Below are positions 16,466 to 52,543 of a stretch of 64,000 nt of DNA, in pieces. This DNA is from Lampris incognitus. Its lineage: Eukaryota; Chordata; Actinopteri; Lampriformes; Lampridae. Numbering within the stretch: position 1 is the first letter of the stretch; every line of letters starts with the position of its first letter. A program made the translations under genes and the position numbers. The stretch lies in assembly GCF_029633865.1 (NCBI RefSeq), contig NC_079224.1, positions 24,640,395 through 24,704,394 of the forward strand, read 5' to 3'. Under the pieces are notes generated by a model that saw only the letters and a program-made list of their open reading frames with translations, ran no database searches and had not been told where the DNA came from.

Positions 16466-16899
16466 AGTTCTCCCCTCCCCCCTTTCTCCCCAATTGCACC
16501 TGGCCAATTACTCCACTCTTCCGAGCCGTCCCGGTCGCTGCTCTACCTCCTCTGCCGAGCCGGGGAGGGCTACAGACTACCACATGCCTCCTCTGACACA
16601 TGTGGAGTCGCCAGCCGCTTCTTTTCACCTGACAGTGAGGAGTTTCACCAGGAGGACGTACCGCGTGGGAGGATCACACTATTCCCCCCAGTTCCCCCTC
16701 CCCCCTGAACAGACGCCCTGACCGACCAGATGAGGCGCTAGTGCAATGACCAGGACACATACCCACAATCTGGCTTCCCACTGGCAGACATGGCCAGTTG
16801 TATTTGTAGGGACGCCCAACCAAGGTAACACGGGGATTTGAACCGGCGATCCCCGTGTTGGTAGACAACGGTATAGACCGCCACATCACCCAGACACCC
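16466..16899 (-). mobile_element. tRNA-derived SINE, family S1, near full length
   Basis: The head is at 16899 and the tail at 16466. On the minus strand a tRNA-like B box (GGTTCAAATCC) lies about 55 bases from the head. The body contains TGGAGTCGCCAGCCGCTTCT and GTGAGGAGTTTC as seen from the plus strand. Five other copies lie at 50560, 55706, 56399, 58746 and 60385/61272. I do not know its database name. Confidence 0.8.
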
Positions 16900-17664
16900 T
16901 CGTATCTATAGTTCTGATGCAATGACAAAAATGGTCCCAGCATGACAAAGGTGACGGGCTCCATGCCCCACGGTGCAACCACATGGCAACAAGTGGATGT
17001 CGGCTTCCCCCGTTTCATTTTGTAATGCTGCTTGTTAACATGCCTTCTGATGGTAAACTCAGTCCCAAAATTACTCCTGTTTTGCATAAAAGTGCATCAA
17101 AATACTAATTGGAAAAACTCACTGGACTCTGGACCCTCTCCCTGGACCAAAACAGATTCTCTGACAGGATTGTTTTGGTTCACGGGCCTTTGCTTGACAA
17201 CACTATCAAATATTACAATTATGCCCAACACTAAAATGTATGACGACACCAAAATATATCGAAAATGATATAAAACCAGCCTCGTTTATGTCATAAATAT
17301 GACAGAATGCTGAGGGCATGCTAAACAAACACACACACACACACAGACACACACACACACAAGGACAATGAAAGACGATGAAAGTGGTGACACGAATTAA
17401 CAATAAAAGAACCAAATGTAAAAACACGTGTGAAAGAGGGAGCAGGGGGTGAGGAGGAAGGGAGTGAAAGAAGGAACGAGGTAATCTGGAGAAATAAAAA
17501 GGTGCACGGAGATGTAAGCCATCCCCAATGAATAAGCAGGCCATTATCCTGAAGAATGACAGCCCGGGGCGGTGATTATGCTGTTATTATATCTTAAACA
17601 GCATGGTTTGTCAAAACCCGTAGACACCCCTCCCCCTCCCCAACCACACCACACCCTCCCAAAT
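16900..17664. other. Gene-free stretch
   Basis: It contains a short CA run at 17332-17361. Nothing coding is recognised. Confidence 0.4.
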
Positions 17665-17823
<159 letters not shown>

Positions 17824-18349
17824 TGATCTAACGCAGAATTTACGACCACTTCCCAGCTGCCTCCTCCTACGTGCCCTTGCTCTTGCAAACTAAGCGTGCA
17901 GCTTTACCACCCGGGCTTGGTGACACCTGCTCTGTTCTTAATTGAAGTGGCCTTGAAAACACATCCTCCCCTACTGTGTGTAAATAACAAACGCACCTCA
18001 GGTGGCAGGCTGAGTGAGTGAGTTTTTTTGGAGGGGGGGCTTGTTATGGATGATGACTTCCTGCAAAGTGGATGCAAGGTGGTAATGATCTGCCCAGATT
18101 AGCAGCGCTAATGTGCATGTTAACACCTCACCCCCCAACCTTTGTTGTGTTTTATTACACAGTGAGCGCGCACACACGTCCTCTGCCAAGGGCGTCTTCC
18201 ACTGTACCACTGATAGGGCTCGGTTCTGGATATGCAGCAGCGCCGAATGTCCTTGTTATCCACGCTAGACATCTATATAGGTACATGGGAGGGTTTCCTC
18301 CCCGGGGACCTGGGACCAGAGAACATAGCTCCGTACTCCTGTTTCAAAC

Positions 18350-19778
<1,429 letters not shown>

Positions 19779-19830
<52 letters not shown>

Positions 19831-19839
19831 TGTGTGTGT

Positions 19840-19896
<57 letters not shown>
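19779..19896. repeat. (CA)n facing (TG)n
   Basis: About 25 CA units are followed directly by about 33 TG units, making one large inverted repeat. Confidence 0.97.
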
Positions 19897-19900
<4 letters not shown>

Positions 19901-20984
19901 AGGCCTACAGGATGCTCGAAGAAGCCCAGCAAACGTGGTAAAAACGTCACTCTTTTCTCCTTTAGACTTGTCAAACCCCCGAAACCTGTTCCTTCAAATG
20001 GTCCCCGATGGAAGGAGGTACAGGACAGAAGAGACAAAACACACGAGAGAAGTACAGCGAGAGAGAGAGAGAGACGGGGAGTGAGAGAGAAAGAGACAGA
20101 GTGAGGAAGATGAGGGAGTTAAGACAGAGGAAGACAACAGGTGGCCCAACGCAGGCCCATCCTTCCTTAGTTCCACTTCATCTTCCATTTTCTCTCTCTC
20201 TTTCTTTTTTGTTGTTGTTGGTGTTGTCGCTTAAACACTTTGGCTGCCTTTGTGCCCCTCCCTGGATAATCTTCTTAGAGAGAAGAAACCCTCCATTCTC
20301 TCTCTGCTCTTAATCACCGCTGCAGCCTCGCTCAATGGCTGTCTCCACCGTGAGCCCCTGTCTGAACCAACGGCACCGCTCTTTGCCAGTGCACGGGGGG
20401 GACCATGTTTGTCAGTAAAACATGCACACACACACACACACACACACACGGAAATGTGTCTGACTGACAAGAGTGCTCTCAAGACACTAGGAGGGACATC
20501 GCTGCATCCCCAGAAAAGGCAAATGTTTTTGCAGATATCTTCCAGGACAGAGGCAGTGAAACTCCCCTGCTGACCAAATTTGCCCACATCAAATGAAATA
20601 TGCAGAGCAACATGAACATAAGTAAATTAATTTAAAAAAATAAAAAATAAAAAAGTCAGCAAGGCAAAAAAAAGTCTTCCAAACATCTCTCAGTAAGATG
20701 AAAAATGATGTTAGCGTGTAAATGGTCCTTGAGAGATGGTATGCTAGGAGAAGAGAAAGTGTACCTGGTGGTGGTCTGCTGGTGTGGTTGCCAGGGAAAC
20801 CATCCATACATATGATGAGATGGCTCTGAACCCAGTCACACTGTAACCCCCCCCCCCCCAATCTGGGTCAAAAACAAGCGAGGCTAATGCGGCACATAGA
20901 TACTGATGGACTATGGAAGTTGCAAACCCCAAAATAAAAGGAGGGGAAGTATTTTTCCACCAAGAAAACACAAACCACTATCAG
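19897..20984. other. Gene-free stretch
   Basis: It contains GA-rich sequence at 20059-20110, a CA run at 20424-20450, a poly-A/T-rich patch at 20620-20660 and a C-run near 20848. No gene is recognised. Confidence 0.4.
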
Positions 20985-21180
20985 ATATATCATCAAAAAA
21001 GACATGCATGTTAGGGTTAATACTCCTGTCTGTGCCCCTGACCGAGGCATGGCAAGACGAACTGGAGTTGGTCCCCGGGTGCTGCACGGTGGCTGCCCAC
21101 TGCTCCAAGCCACACAGCTAGGATGGGTTAAATGCAGAGCATAATTACCCCACGGGGATCATTAAAGTATATCAAAATAA
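20985..21180 (+). mobile_element. 5'-truncated SINE, S2-related variant
   Basis: GTTAGGGTTAATACTCCTGT, GGATGGGTTAAATGCAGAG and the A-rich tail match the 3' half of the copy at 34897-35250. The tRNA-like head is missing. Confidence 0.7.
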
Positions 21181-23464
21181 AAATAAAATATAGTGACCAA
21201 GATTCCATTAAACAAACAAACCGTAATGTGTTTTGTGTAAGCACTCTTTGGGAAGAGGCAGGAGAGAGAGATTCCTGCTGGGACCAGTTTTCAAAGTGTG
21301 TCTGGGACAAAGACCACCACTGAAGAGACCCCCCCCCACCCCTCTTTCTCTCTCTGTCTCTGTCCCACAGCTTAACAGGGATGCACGTCTGATCCCTGCC
21401 CCCAGCACGCAGCATCTGCCTTAATGTACACACACTGCAGCGACCGCTTGGATCTGCTACAGGTTGAGTCTGACCAATATGACGAGCTACGGGCTGCACC
21501 GCTGTTGTCTCACCCCGTCTCCACTGGCGATCGGGGCCTCTTTCAACCGTGGCAATTCACTTTCATATTAAAAACGGATGATCGAAAGGATTGAGACCAT
21601 TGCTACGTTTTGTATGTCTATAAAAAAAAAACAGAAGAAATAAATGAAAATTCGTTAACATTACAGACGAATAGTAATGTGGATTGAGACCCATAATGTT
21701 CATCCCCTTAATAATGATAACACATTGTATATGTGTTGCCTTTGATAGCAGGGGCTTGCACCGACACACAAGCCCAGCGCATCACTGGCTAATTCAATAA
21801 TAAAGCAGCCAGTCAGGAGGAATTCGTCCCTAATAGTCTGCCGTCTCCCGAGTGTTAAAACATGTAAATTTATGTAAGGGCCCATAGGAAACACATATTT
21901 ACAATACGTTTAGGTAATCACAAGATGCACGCGCCGGCATCCGAGCCCCCGGAGACGGAAGCAGCCGATGCAAAAATAGTTTTTATGTGTCATTAATTCC
22001 CCCTGCATTCCCTGATACATCCCCCCTTGCACCGCAGTAATGCAGTAATCACTCACAATCGCACCGAAAATTATCTGCACTCATCTGTGGAATAAAAAGA
22101 CGGAGGCGGCGGCTCTCGGCACTCCCCTGCCTCTTTATTGTTCATCTTTGGAGCCAACGGCCCCTCTGTCCCGTCCCGTCCCTCCACAGTGATGGAGCCC
22201 CGGCTCCCACTTCCGTGAGGGCCTTAATGACTGTGGGACATCAATGACACTCCGGTACTGTGCCCCATACACTCGTTAGACGCACCACGCACCTTTTTCA
22301 CGCTACATTGCCTGGCCAGGGCGACATAAAGGGTCATCGGCAGTGTGATGGGGAAAAGAAAGAGAGAGCGAGAGAGACAGAGAGGGAGAGAGAGACAGTT
22401 TCCACTCGCATTAGGTTATATGATATGATAAGACCGGAGAACAAACACGTTGCAGTGATGCTGATGCAAAGCAATGCAAGGCAATCCCGCTGTAGTAATG
22501 AGAGTCTCAAGATTCGGATGTGGGGAAAAAAAAACAAAAAAAAACACCCCAAACGGTCAAACGAGTAAATTTCCTGTTTTCATTAGGCGTATATACCCTT
22601 GCTGTCGCTCGTAATGCATTATTAGGCAAAGTTATCAAGACTGAATGGTGGAATAGGCCTGACCCATTCAGTTCCATCTCATCCCCCCATCTCAAGCAGA
22701 TTGGAAGGCTGTAGTTGATGCAGTCGAGTTCATCTCTGTCCATCTACAGAAATACGGACATCCTTAACGAAGTTGCAGAGAAGTCGTTTTAACATAACGT
22801 AACCTTGGTATTTTGGAACACATGAACCATTTGCGACATCTAGTGGACAAATAATGTAATGCACTGCTCCTTATTGGGGGGTAACGTCTATTCTGCACGA
22901 CAAAAGGTCCTACATGAATTAATTATGTTTTGCAGTGGCCTACGGGGGGGGGGGGGGGATAAAGCTGCATAGCATAAAAATCTGAGGGAGCTAAGCTGGT
23001 TCAGTCAACAATGTTTTTAAAGTGTACAAATCCTCATGATCACAGTTTTAACTCAATTGTGACCAACTATTTTGCAGAAGGGAGATGAAAATCATGCTAG
23101 CATAACCTTTCCACTGACGCCCCTTCTTCTATACTTGGTTCATCTATTGATAATTTCTTATTCCACTTAGAAAAACTGAATGGAGGTCCTTTATCGGGTG
23201 TAAGGAAATGCATTTTGCAAAGGTATAAATCCCTGTATGGCATAATTGCTCTTGTAAGGTTGAACAATTTGGAGGAAAATAAGATGAATGAATTGTATAA
23301 GGTCTGAAAGCCCTTTCTTGATCAAATGGGAAATGCTCCAACTGATCTGTGTACACTTGATGATACAAGATGAATTGTAATAGTGAGATAAAACCCTGCT
23401 CTGTAATTTTTCGCGTTCATTTTTCTTTAATTTCTGCATTCTTATGACGCTAATTTGCAGAGTG
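21181..23464. other. Gene-free stretch between DMBX1 and NSUN4
   Basis: No FAAH or other gene is visible here. 21740-22230 is repeat-free and even in composition and is a candidate conserved noncoding element. A G-run lies at 22946-22958 and a CTCF-like motif at 22833. Confidence 0.4.
22833..22846 (-). promoter_or_regulatory. CTCF-like motif, minus strand
   Basis: On the minus strand CCACTAGATGTCGC matches 13 of 14 positions of the CTCF core. It lies between DMBX1 and NSUN4 and points the opposite way to the motif at 8203. It may belong to a dispersed repeat, since similar strings recur in fish genomes. Confidence 0.3.
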
Positions 23465-23650
23465 CCATTCCATCCATCCATTATTCAAGCTGCTTATCCT
23501 ACTTAGGGTCGCAGAATGCTGGAGCCTATCTCAGCAGTCACTGGGCGGCAGACGGGGAGACACCCTGGACAGGCCGCCATTCCATCGCAGGGCTGACACA
23601 TTCACACCTAGGGACAATTTAGTATGGCCGATTCACCTGACCTACATGTC
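23465..23650 (-). mobile_element. 3' half of SINE family S2
   Basis: The sequence from CCATCCATCCATTATTCAAG to GACCTACATGTC is the reverse complement of the S2 body and tail at 54714-55181. The tRNA-like head is missing. Confidence 0.75.
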
Positions 23651-24827
23651 ATACCTACATCTTGTGTAGCTTATAGCTACATGACCTACATCTTGGGCTT
23701 CAGTTCATGAATTTTGTCTATCCACTGCCGTTTTCTCTTTATCCACCACCATTTTCTTGTGAGTGACAAGTCTGACAGCCAAATATCACATGGCTAGCCT
23801 ACTCAATTCTTGATTGGCCAATGGTTCAATATGGTTATGCAATGGTAAATATGGTAAATATTTATGGTAAATGGTAACAATGGCAAATATGGGTACGCAA
23901 TCGTGGTTCATTTGCAGAGTGTTGGTGGCAAAATATAAATATACGCAGAGGGGAAAAAAACTTGTTTGTGAACAAAACAAATATTTTTTTGGCACTCCTC
24001 TGCATCAACATAATACATTTTGATTATGGCGATTCCTTGCAGCTGACATAACAAAATCCACATCCATAGACTGAAAGACCTTCTTTTGCATCTCTGAAAC
24101 TGGTCAAAAAACTCATCCCAAACACTTTTACAGCGTTCTGCTGGTATTGCAATGTATGGAGTGACCTCACCCGACATTTGAATCAGTCGATACGCTGAAA
24201 TTTATGAAAGCCTTTGCAACCCTCTTAGTCAGCAACTTACACTGTTTAAGCGTAAAGTTAAATCCCCACTAAAATTGAGTTTCTGGATTAAAGAATTTAC
24301 ACATTAACTGATGCTAGGAAAAAATTACATATGTTAGAGACGATTGGGCTCTTAGATTTTATACATTTGGCATCTGTCCTGACCTATGTAGAAAAGATGG
24401 ACTCCGCAGTCATTACAACTTCATGAATACCATATTTTTCCTAGTAATGTATGTTTTCAGTGTTATAAAATGTCATAAAAGGTGCAATTAGGGTATTGGG
24501 GTGAAGCTCCTTTGGGTAAAGCAGGGAGAAGAAATACACAGAAATGTGCATTGTTTAAATTGTTTATGTGTTGTTTTTCTTCTGTTTTCTGACATACAAA
24601 TAAAGAGACCTAAAACAACAAACCCCCCCCCCATCAAACTCATGCCTCTGCAGTGTTTTAATCATCTGTACCTGCCATAAGCTGTGCTCTACATACTCCG
24701 GAGCAGCGTAGGTTACACATGAACTTGAGGCAAGCAAATGGGATTCAAAGGACCTACCCAATAGCCCAGAAGTCAGTGACACTTGTCAATGTCCATTTTT
24801 CTTTAACTGCTTCATTAGCATCCTTTT
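23651..24827. other. Gene-free stretch after NSUN4
   Basis: A degenerate ATGGTAAAT-type tandem run lies at about 23819-23893. Nothing else is recognised apart from the likely NSUN4 3' UTR at the right end. Confidence 0.4.
24657..24662 (-). terminator. nsun4: Possible poly(A) signal of NSUN4 (ATTAAA)
   Basis: ATTAAA on the minus strand lies about 165 bases after the stop codon. It is the commonest variant signal, and I see no AATAAA nearer. Confidence 0.3.
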
Positions 24828-33117
<8,290 letters not shown>

Positions 33118-33397
33118 TCTGTCGTGCGACGGATTAATATTCCGGACTCTCCTCAATCCCCGGAAAACATGTTCCTCACGTTTTGCACCGGTGGGCGGGC
33201 TTCGTGTCAAACCCGTAGCAGCGGTTGGATGAAGGTCATTTCAGGAAGACGATGTAGACGAATAGAAACAGTCATCCGGGTCACTGTTCAGCCGTTTCCT
33301 ACGTGTGACCTTAAACGTCCTCCGACCGGAGCGTTTGCTTTGGTACCGCATTCTCTCACGTTTTTCCTCATTCTTTGTGAACTTTCGGACTGTAATC
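33118..33397. promoter_or_regulatory. Shared NSUN4/UQCRH bidirectional promoter
   Basis: The start codons of NSUN4 (minus, 33117) and UQCRH (plus, 33398) face away from each other across 280 bases. That space must hold both 5' UTRs and both start sites. It carries a GC box (GGGCGGGC, about 33192-33199) and several CpGs, and has no TATA box at a useful place. Head-to-head pairs this close normally share one promoter, and both products serve mitochondria. Confidence 0.7.
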
Positions 33398-35801
33398 ATG
33401 GTCTTCGAGATGAAAATGATCACGTACGGTGAACCCGATGACGAGGTAATGGCAGTTTTATAACGCTGCCGCATCGTTGAGTTTATGTGTGTGTTTAACT
33501 AAAGTTACACAACTCTGCGCTACTGAAGAGGCAAACGCCTGTTCCGATACCAGCGTCCCGTCCCCGTTTAGTGTCCGCTCTCCCTGGACAAACGTTGCCA
33601 AGGGAAATTTAATATGTAATGCCCAATGTTGTGTGATCAAAATTCGTTTGAGCCACATTCGTATAGTTAAGATTGAGATTGTGTCAGGGCATCCATTGTT
33701 GACAACATTTAGCAGGGTACTGATACAGCAAATGCTCAATGTACACATCATTGAAAGGCCCTGTCAGCCACAATGAAATCCAGTATGCTGTACGAATTTA
33801 TTAAAGTAGTGCACACTAGAGGTTGTATAACAGGGGTTATATAATGGCATGGGATTTGATCGGAGGTCACGTGCGTTTGAATCCATAGATAATGAATGGT
33901 TGCTTATGTAGCTTATGTTGTCACCGAACAGGAGGAGCAGGCACCGGAGGAGGAGGAAGAAGAAGAGGAGGAGGAAGAAGACATGGTGGTAAGTTATTGT
34001 ACAGATTGCAAATGCACCACTATATATGGAGTGTCTTTAGTTTGTTGTCCTGGAAACCCACTTGTTATTCACTTCAAAGAACATAGATAAAGCCTCTCAA
34101 AATATTAGTTGACCATCCAAGAATCAAAATGGGAATCTGCCTCATAAGCAAAGTTATACTTATAAAGGATTTGGAATAGGGTGGCTAAGTGGTTTGTGAA
34201 GTCATCCTTTAACCAGAGGTCAGAGTTCAATTCAAAACATGGCTGTACTAGTTAATTATCCTTAAATTCCCCTAAGTAGAGTAGTATCACTGCACTTTGT
34301 AGCTAACCCTATAATGTATATTGTGTTTCAGAGCACATATGTATACAATATCCAAATGCAATGTGTTTAAAATGTGTACATTTCAAAATATTGTATGAGT
34401 AAGAAACCTAAACTACTAAAAGACTAGGCTGCTGAATAGCCTACTAATAGCTGTATTGAAGTAAAAGAGCAAGTACACTTAATGTGCTGTTTCTGGTACG
34501 CTGTTACTGTTTTAAATATTTAATTCTTTGCCAACGTATGGACCATCACTATGATGGACAGTTAATGATGCATGCCACCCATATACAGCCTTTTACAAGA
34601 GTATTGTGACAAGTACTGCAAGATTAGTTTTCCTTGAGCAGGATGCTTAGTATTTTGCTACTTGGAACATTAACATAATGAATTGCTGACAAAGTAGGTG
34701 TGGGAATGTTTTATAAAACAGTAACTTTTAAAAAAGTTTACCTTAATAAAGAGTAACCCTAACAATGCATGCCACATCTTTAAATGATGACCCTGAAAAT
34801 TTTGGGCTCCAAATTGTAGACACTTTTTGCTTTAGACTGAGAAGTTATGTTAGGTATCGCAAGCAGTAGACAAATTAATGATACATTTTGATGCTAACCA
34901 ACTCCTGTGGTTAGCACCGTTGCCTCACAGCAAGAAGGTCCTGGGTTCGAACCCCTGGCCATCCCAGGTCCTTTCTCTGTGGAATTTGCATGTTCTCCCC
35001 ATGTCTACATTGGTTTCCTCCGGGTGCTCCGGTTTCCTCCCACCATCAAAAAGTCGTCCATGTTAGGGTTAATACTCCTGTCTGTGCCCCTGACCAAGGC
35101 AATGGAAAGATGAACTGGAGCTGGTCTCCAGGCGCTGCAGCTGCCCACTGCTCCTATATGATAGGATGGGTTAAATGCAGAGAACAAATTCGTTGTAAGA
35201 ATACAATTCGTTGTAAGAACACAATGACAAAATAAAGTGGCTTTCTTCTTCTTTCTTTTGACAGTAACCTAATTAGGTCAGGTGTTAAACATGAATGCTT
35301 GTTGGCACCATTCCCATTATTGATATTTGATAGAAAAGCCCTATCATCATTCAGCTAATTATTTTCCAACACTAAAAATGAGTCATCTTATCTATATGGA
35401 TTTTCTTCCTTATTGAAAGCTGCTCTCTGTATAACTCACAGGACCCTCTAGAAACGATTCGAGTCAAATGTGAACAGACAGAACACTGTGTTCACTACAA
35501 GGAGCGTCTGGAGATCTGTGAAGCTCGGGTTAACTCCAGATCCCACACGGAGGAGGACTGCACAGAAGAACTCTTCGATTTTCTGCATGCACGGGACCAT
35601 TGTGTAAGTGTGCGTGTCTTTATGCCCGTCTTTCTCTCACTTTCTTACGTGTAAAGAAAGTGAGAGAAAGATGGTGCCTTAGTGAGTTTCTCTCCTCATC
35701 CCTTTTTTGAAAAATAAGTTCTCGTCTTTGTGGCAAATAATACAAATTGTGTAATTTTATTTTTACAGGTAGCACACAAGCTTTTCCACAATGTGAAGTG
35801 A
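33398..35801 (+). CDS. uqcrh: UQCRH, cytochrome bc1 complex hinge subunit (subunit 6)
   Basis: This is a small acidic subunit of respiratory complex III, on the intermembrane-space side, that helps cytochrome c1 meet cytochrome c. Exons are 33398-33445, 33932-33988, 35442-35603 and 35769-35801, all phase 0, encoding 99 aa (human 91). Exon 2 codes for a run of Glu (residues 22-32), the hallmark acidic stretch. Exon 3 holds the family core, including [20 protein letters not shown]. Cysteines at 45, 51, 61, 75 and 89 keep the human spacing and form the known disulphide hairpin. Exon 4 ends in [10 protein letters not shown], close to the mammalian end. ATGs at residues 1, 5 and 7 are all in frame; I took the first, though a start at 5 or 7 would be nearer the human length. 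The gene is divergent from NSUN4 and convergent with PIF1. Confidence 0.95.
34897..35250 (+). mobile_element. tRNA-derived SINE, S2-related variant with its own tail
   Basis: It has a tRNA-like head with B box GGTTCGAACCC near 34943 and a body shared with S2. The tail differs (GTTAAATGCAGAGAAC, then AAATAAAGTGGCTTTCTTCT). It lies in UQCRH intron 2. Confidence 0.8.
35629..35671 (+). repeat. Perfect 18-bp hairpin in UQCRH intron 3
   Basis: TCTTTCTCTCACTTTCTT (35629-35646) is followed, after a 7-base loop, by its exact reverse complement (35654-35671). It starts 25 bases after the exon 3 donor, inside a short intron of 165 bases. Confidence 0.9.
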
Positions 35802-35914
35802 AGTTCCTTCCTCTCTACTGTCATTCACAGCTGAGTATTGCAGTTGTGTCTATTTAAATGCTAGAAATGTACAATATATTAGCAGGAAAAGGTCTGTTAT
35901 TGTGCATTATTGTG

Positions 35915-35920
35915 AATAAA
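35915..35920 (+). terminator. uqcrh: UQCRH poly(A) signal
   Basis: AATAAA lies 113 bases after the UQCRH stop codon, a usual distance for a short housekeeping 3' UTR. Confidence 0.65.
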
Positions 35921-36960
35921 TTACAACTTCATTTTGTATTTAGGTGCCCTAGACTACATACTAGCCCTTTTGCTGTATACAGTGGCATATGTGATGTTAT
36001 CAAAAGCAAATATGTTGTGGGGCATAGATGGGTGATGGATGGCTGTGAGTGATAGATGGATCCAAGTTGTAAAGAAATATTCAGAAGGACTCAAGACTGT
36101 AATTCACCAGATAATCAAATATGCCATGACCAGCACCCTGCTGTTTTGTCATTTGTGATTATGCAACAAGCATTGTTAGGTTTTGTTTTTCAGAATTGGC
36201 AAAGCTTTTTAGTTGAATCCCCTCAAATGATTGTCTATTCAGAAATGGTTGCCCTTGCATATGGTCTACTCAGGATTTTCTGTATTAAAACACCTACAGC
36301 ACTGTGAGGCTGTCATGTCTTGTGTAGTCATATTTCCTGTGTGTGCATGACCTCACTTTAACCTGTTTGAGTGTGAGAACTAAAGCGATAATTGGTCATT
36401 CTGAAAACAGCTTAAAAAATGCTCGTCATTTGGGGACCTTTCAGAAAAAGTCTTACAACCCACTTTTGGTTATGTCCCACCGTCACAAACACTGCCAGTA
36501 GATCAAACAGTGGACATTAAGCTCATGGAAAGTCAGAGCTGGATTGAAATCTAACTGAATACTGCTTAAATTAACTCAGCCTGCTGGCTGTAGCCAGGGA
36601 AAATGAAAATGTAAAGTTTGCATTAATCGCAGCATGTTGGATGATTTTATTTTCAAGAGTATAAAACAAAATCGAGTACAGTCAAAGGTGGGAAGTCGGG
36701 CTCGTCAGAACAGTTTTTAACTTGAGTCCATTCAAAGTTTACTTCCTTGAGCTGATGGATATGACCTGATTGAAGGGCTCTGCTTAGGAGGGCTTGATGG
36801 CACCAGAATACACACAAAGTGCTAAAAATTTTATTTGCATCAAAAAAGATCCAAAAGATAAAACAAATGTAAAATACAAATAATGAACAGGTGGTGGCAG
36901 TGAAGTCTCATAGTCTCAAGAATGTTCATGGAAAATAGTGCCGAAGAGATATCTATAGTG

Positions 36961-37375
36961 TAATTACAATGATCCTGGAAGCTAGTTGTCAAAAATTTGA
37001 GATAATAGAAAATTATTCTGTTGATGAAATTATTACATACTTATGAACATTATCGCTCTAAGGATTGTAAGGAAACCTTATCACCATAGGTTTTCTTTGT
37101 TGTTTTTACCCCCCCAAAAAAAGATGCTGGCGACCCTGTGTATGTTTATATACAAAAATTACAATGATTAGGGGAGCTAAACACATTTTTGAGATGAAAT
37201 AGAAAATGCATCATTACACTGAATGAAATTTCCACACACTCATGCACATAGTGCACATTATCACTGTGGGGATCGTAAGAAGCGCTTTGAGTGGCTGTTG
37301 CAGCTAGAAAAGCTGTCTATAAATGCAATCCATCCAACCAACACTCATCACCAAAGGTTTTCTTTGATGTTTTTG
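36961..37375. repeat. Diverged tandem duplication, one unit split by a LINE tail
   Basis: Unit 1 (36961 to about 37110) and unit 2 (from 37156) share ATTACAATGAT, TTTGAGAT, ACATTATC and GGTTTTCTTTG.TGTTTTT in order. Unit 2 is interrupted at 37279-37342 by a LINE tail. Confidence 0.7.
37279..37342 (+). mobile_element. LINE 3'-tail fragment
   Basis: AGCGCTTTGAGTGGCTGTTG and TATAAATGCAATCCATCCAA form a typical fish LINE end. The reverse complement is at 12782-12865. Confidence 0.65.
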
Positions 37376-37662
37376 CCAACAAACTCATCCATGGATGCCT
37401 AGAGAGTGGTAAAGAGAGAACATATGAGGTTGTGACTAGATGAGACTGAGGGCAGTGTATTGTTGAAATAACTTAAAAGAACCAAATATTGTACTGCCAT
37501 ATATCTTGATGGCCAAATAATTAATGAAAGTGATTTCTTAGAATTTTTTTCCCCATGGAGGACTATTTCTGGGATTTCCAAACAGGAATTGTCAAGTCTG
37601 TTGCATCTGTTTTTAACAAGTGGTGCTAAAATTGTCCATTAAATTTGCTCCCTTGATCAGCT

Positions 37663-51669
<14,007 letters not shown>

Positions 51670-52282
51670 ATTGACAACAGCTGGCCAGGATGAAAGACAA
51701 TAGTTTAATAAATCGATATGAAATAGCAAAATTAGGACCAAATGATGCCTACATTCAGGGTTGTAGTCAGCCTACTAAATGAGGTGGTAAGTTTTTCGAA
51801 AAAGTGGACCTTTTTATTCTGAGCACAGGATGTCTTATATAAGACAGCCTTTGACCAACTATGGCCACGAATACACGGTACTTATTATATCTTTCTAAAA
51901 CTCGTGATTTAGTGGAAGGATCACCCAGTGATTTATATTTCAGATTTAAAATCATCATATGGTAGTGAGTATGGGCTTATTTTGTTCTTAAGGTAACTGA
52001 TGCTTGGTTTCTTTGAATACACTTTTTTTCCTTTTATTTTTTCGGAGTAGACCAAACTACTGATCCGACCCCCTTGGTTACACCGATGGAATTTGAAGGC
52101 AAGGCTGTGTTTGAGAAATAGTATCAAAGATCACATCAGTACCTGTGGTAGACAGAGTAAACAAATCAAAAATAGACTATAATGATTTCGACTTGATGAT
52201 ACAAAATTGAAGGCTAAAGTTTTTTAAAAAAGCTCGATGATTGAAATAAAAGAGGATAAAATGAGGGCAAAGTCCGACTTAC

Positions 52283-52480
52283 CTTCGATTGTATAAACCG
52301 TATGCTATTCCTTGTTTTACACTCTTTCGATGTGGATTTGGTTGTACGCCTTCGGAAACAGAGACAACTTGCCGATTTCAAATTGTCAGCGTGTGCGGGA
52401 CAAGCCAATAGGTGCTCAAAGTATCTGACCAATCAGAGAAAGGAGATTTAATAATGTCTCCAATGAAAAATAGGTTTCAA
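52283..52480 (-). promoter_or_regulatory. pif1: Probable PIF1 promoter and 5' noncoding exon
   Basis: The PIF1 start codon sits just after a splice acceptor near 51683, so a noncoding exon is expected upstream. On the minus strand a near-ideal donor, GAAG|GTAAGT, has its exon edge at 52283. Two CCAAT-type boxes lie around 52403 and 52428, and an E-box (CACGTG) near 52491. The exact start site is not visible. Confidence 0.5.
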
Positions 52481-52543
52481 ACCCACGTGTCAGTACTGGC
52501 CAATTACTAAGTTGGACGTCATTCCGCCCTCAAACGAGCGCAA

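Larger units (their letters stand above)
35921..37662. other. Sequence between the convergent UQCRH and PIF1 genes
   Basis: It likely contains the PIF1 3' UTR (an AATAAA on the minus strand lies at 36830-36835). It also holds a diverged tandem duplication at 36961-37375. No further gene is recognised. Confidence 0.45.
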
